Source: Thiobacillus sp. UBA3361 (lineage in GTDB: Bacteria; Pseudomonadota; Gammaproteobacteria; Burkholderiales; Thiobacillaceae). From it: a stretch of 62,012 bases of DNA. A program made the position numbers and the translations under genes. The DNA is taken from assembly GCA_002360535.1 (NCBI GenBank), contig DEQR01000078.1:1-62012 (forward strand), given 5' to 3'. The first letter of the stretch is position 1, and every line of letters starts with the position of its first letter. Below, piece by piece: positions 60,508-62,012 of this stretch. The notes below the pieces were generated by a model. It had not been told where the DNA came from, made no database searches, and saw nothing but the letters and a program-made list of their open reading frames with translations.

Positions 60508-61314
60508 TCATTGGCGCAAGGGTTCGAGCTTCAGGCGGCCGTCCTTCAGGAAGACCTGCACCGCCTTGCCGCGCAGGTTGTCCGGCAGTCCTTCCTCGAA
60601 TACCTGGAACAGGCCGGCCACCGAGACCAATTCCGCCTCCAGGCTCTGCACGAAGATGCGCGCCCCCTCGTTGCCCCGCGCGCCGGCAAGCGCGCGGCCG
60701 CGCAGGGGGGCGTAGATGTGGATGTCACCGTCGGCGATCAGTTCGGCGCCGGCGTTGACGATCGCCAGCACTACCAGGTTGGCGCCCTCGGCGTGGATGC
60801 GCTGGCCCGCTCGCACCGGCTTGTCGATGACCAGGGTGGGGCGCTGAGTCGGCTGCGCGGCGGTTTCTGCGGCCGGCGGTTGTTCGGCCGGCGCGGCGGC
60901 CGGTACCTCCAGGCCGGGCAGTTCGGGCTGCACCGGGGTGCCCGTGCCTGCCGGCGTCTCCTCGGCCGGCGCCTTGGGCGGCGATGCGCCGCGCGCGGCC
61001 GTGTCCGGGAAGATGCCCAGTCCGGCCATGGTGGCCGCCAGCCGCTGTCCCTCTGAACCGCTCTGCACGCCCGCCACCCGCATGCCGTGCGCCACCAGGA
61101 AACGGACCAGATCGGTGAAGTCGGGTACCGCGTCGCTGCCGGCGATGCCCGCCAGCCCCAACACCACCGGCGTGTTGGTGAAGAAGCCGGGCATCTGGGC
61201 CGAACGTTTCTCCAGCTCGCGCTTCAGCCGATCCATGTCCAGCGTGGTGATGTGGATGACGAAGACGGGAACGGTGCTGTTCTTGATCTTGAAAGCGGGT
61301 TCTTCGCGGGGCAT
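60508..61314 (-). CDS. minC: Septum-site inhibitor
   Basis: MinC, 268 residues: N-terminal domain (FKIKNSTVPVFVIHI), a Pro/Ala-rich linker at about 120-165, and the C-terminal beta-helix domain (GDIHIYAPLRGRALAGARGN). MinC blocks FtsZ assembly. ATG 61314 starts at the family N-terminus. Confidence 0.94.
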   Translation of the reverse strand: MPREEPAFKIKNSTVPVFVIHITTLDMDRLKRELEKRSAQMPGFFTNTPVVLGLAGIAGSDAVPDFTDLVRFLVAHGMRVAGVQSGSEGQRLAATMAGLGIFPDTAARGASPPKAPAEETPAGTGTPVQPELPGLEVPAAAPAEQPPAAETAAQPTQRPTLVIDKPVRAGQRIHAEGANLVVLAIVNAGAELIADGDIHIYAPLRGRALAGARGNEGARIFVQSLEAELVSVAGLFQVFEEGLPDNLRGKAVQVFLKDGRLKLEPLRQ

Positions 61315-61454
61315 GGTTTTCCGGTCGTGTACGGGGCCGCTGGATCGGCTGAGGGTCCGGACCGCGCCGCCGCGCGGGACGGGGGTGCAAAGGCCGCGGG
61401 TAGCGGCTTCAGGCCGGCGTCGGGGTGCGGACGGCCCTGCCGTCCGTGCCCCGA

Positions 61455-62012
61455 CTATTTCGTCTCGATCTCCACCCGGCGATTGGGCGCCAGGCATTCC
61501 TTGGTGACCGGGTTGGCGCCCCCCTTGCAGGTCTTCACGGGCTCGGACTCGCCTTTGGCCTCGATCTGGATGTGCTTGCCCTCCACGCCCTTGCCCAACA
61601 GATACTGGCGCACCGTCTCGGCGCGCCGGCGGGAGAGCTCCAGATTGTACCGGGTGGGGCCGAGCCGGTCGGCGTGGCCGGTCAGGCGCATGGGCTTATC
61701 CTTGGGTGCCTGGGCCAGCCAGGCGTCCAGCTCGGAGCGGCCCAGCGGGGTCAGGACGGCACTGTCGAACTCGAAATGAGCCAGGGCATCCTCCAGCTCC
61801 CGTGCCTTGCGCGCCGCTTCCGCCGCATCGGCGGCAGCCGGTGCCGCGGGTGTCGCCGGCGGCGTCGCAACGGGGGCGGCGGGTGAAGCGATGGGCTTCT
61901 CCACCAGGGCGATCGCCGGGGCTGGGGCGGTGCTCAGGGTCGGGGCAGGCGTGGCCGCGATGGCGGACGGCGGCGCCGGCGGTGTCGCGGGCTGGGCCCA
62001 TCGAGGCGGCGC
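61455..62012 (-). CDS. OmpA-family protein (partial, runs beyond the window)
   Basis: The C-terminal 185 residues of a protein that continues past the window edge. An Ala/Pro-rich linker is followed by an OmpA-like peptidoglycan-binding domain: FEFDSAVLTPLGRSELD, LTGHADRLGPTRYNLELSRRRAETV, APNRRVEIE. The start is not in the window. Outer membrane or periplasmic. Confidence 0.9.
   Translation of the reverse strand, partial: APPRWAQPATPPAPPSAIAATPAPTLSTAPAPAIALVEKPIASPAAPVATPPATPAAPAAADAAEAARKARELEDALAHFEFDSAVLTPLGRSELDAWLAQAPKDKPMRLTGHADRLGPTRYNLELSRRRAETVRQYLLGKGVEGKHIQIEAKGESEPVKTCKGGANPVTKECLAPNRRVEIETK

Overview
The window is GC-rich, densely coded DNA, most likely from a denitrifying, sulfur-oxidising betaproteobacterium of the Thiobacillus/Sulfuricella type. 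That placement is inferred from a narK1-narK2-narGHJI cluster with a NarX/NarL pair, a DsrC-family protein beside nar, NnrS/hemerythrin/DUF2249 genes, an SQR-like flavoprotein, PEP-CTERM surface protein sorting and GlnRS. No rRNA, tRNA or CRISPR array was found.

Layout. 76-11637 (minus strand): nitrate respiration, running narK1, narK2, narG, narH, narJ, narI, then a cysteine-free DsrC-like protein, a small exported protein and a MOSC protein. Three nar junctions carry three different palindromic repeats. 11869-16869: a divergent narX-narL pair, an HPP-CBS membrane protein and an MCP. 17053-23770 (minus): a nitrosative-stress and anaerobic block with NnrS, a second multi-TM protein, DUF2249, hemerythrin, a TehA/SLAC1 channel, a DUF3365 cytochrome, DUF302, a truncated haemoglobin and a DUF6858-like protein. 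Inside it a perfect FNR box drives an unannotated 34-residue membrane protein on the opposite strand. 24171-26300: SQR-like flavoprotein plus radical SAM. 27577-29979: a sigma54 activator divergent from a NifX-like gene and a second DUF6858-like gene.

30250-33347 is a complete diversity-generating retroelement (DGR). In minus-strand order it has a PEP-CTERM lectin-fold target gene with its variable repeat (VR), avd, the template repeat (TR), and a reverse transcriptase. The TR and VR are both 127 bp and differ at 18 positions, 17 of them at TR adenines. The reverse transcriptase carries a C-terminal MutS-domain-I-like module.

33576-34219: a PIN/RHH toxin-antitoxin pair. 34549-36039: a TrpD-like protein plus Rieske protein behind an FNR/DNR-type box. 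36215-53488: mainly housekeeping and envelope genes (RND-type adaptor, patatin, lpxH, cyclophilin, L,D-transpeptidase, TPR protein, glnS, NUDIX, rlmJ, glutathione peroxidase, tas, rhlE) and several small unknowns, one behind a canonical sigma54 promoter. 53812-59149: an arsenic operon (arsR, two different arsC, an aquaglyceroporin, a metallo-beta-lactamase-fold protein, a permease, arsM, a small thioredoxin) with no ArsB or Acr3. 59336-62012: minE, minD, minC and a partial OmpA-family gene.

The most notable systems are the DGR with its RT-MutS fusion and PEP-CTERM-anchored target, and a probable undescribed sigma54 regulon. In the latter, two near-perfect -24/-12 promoters, each ahead of a DUF6858-like paralog, have TGACA-type repeats about 120-165 bp upstream, and the likely activator gene sits beside one of them.
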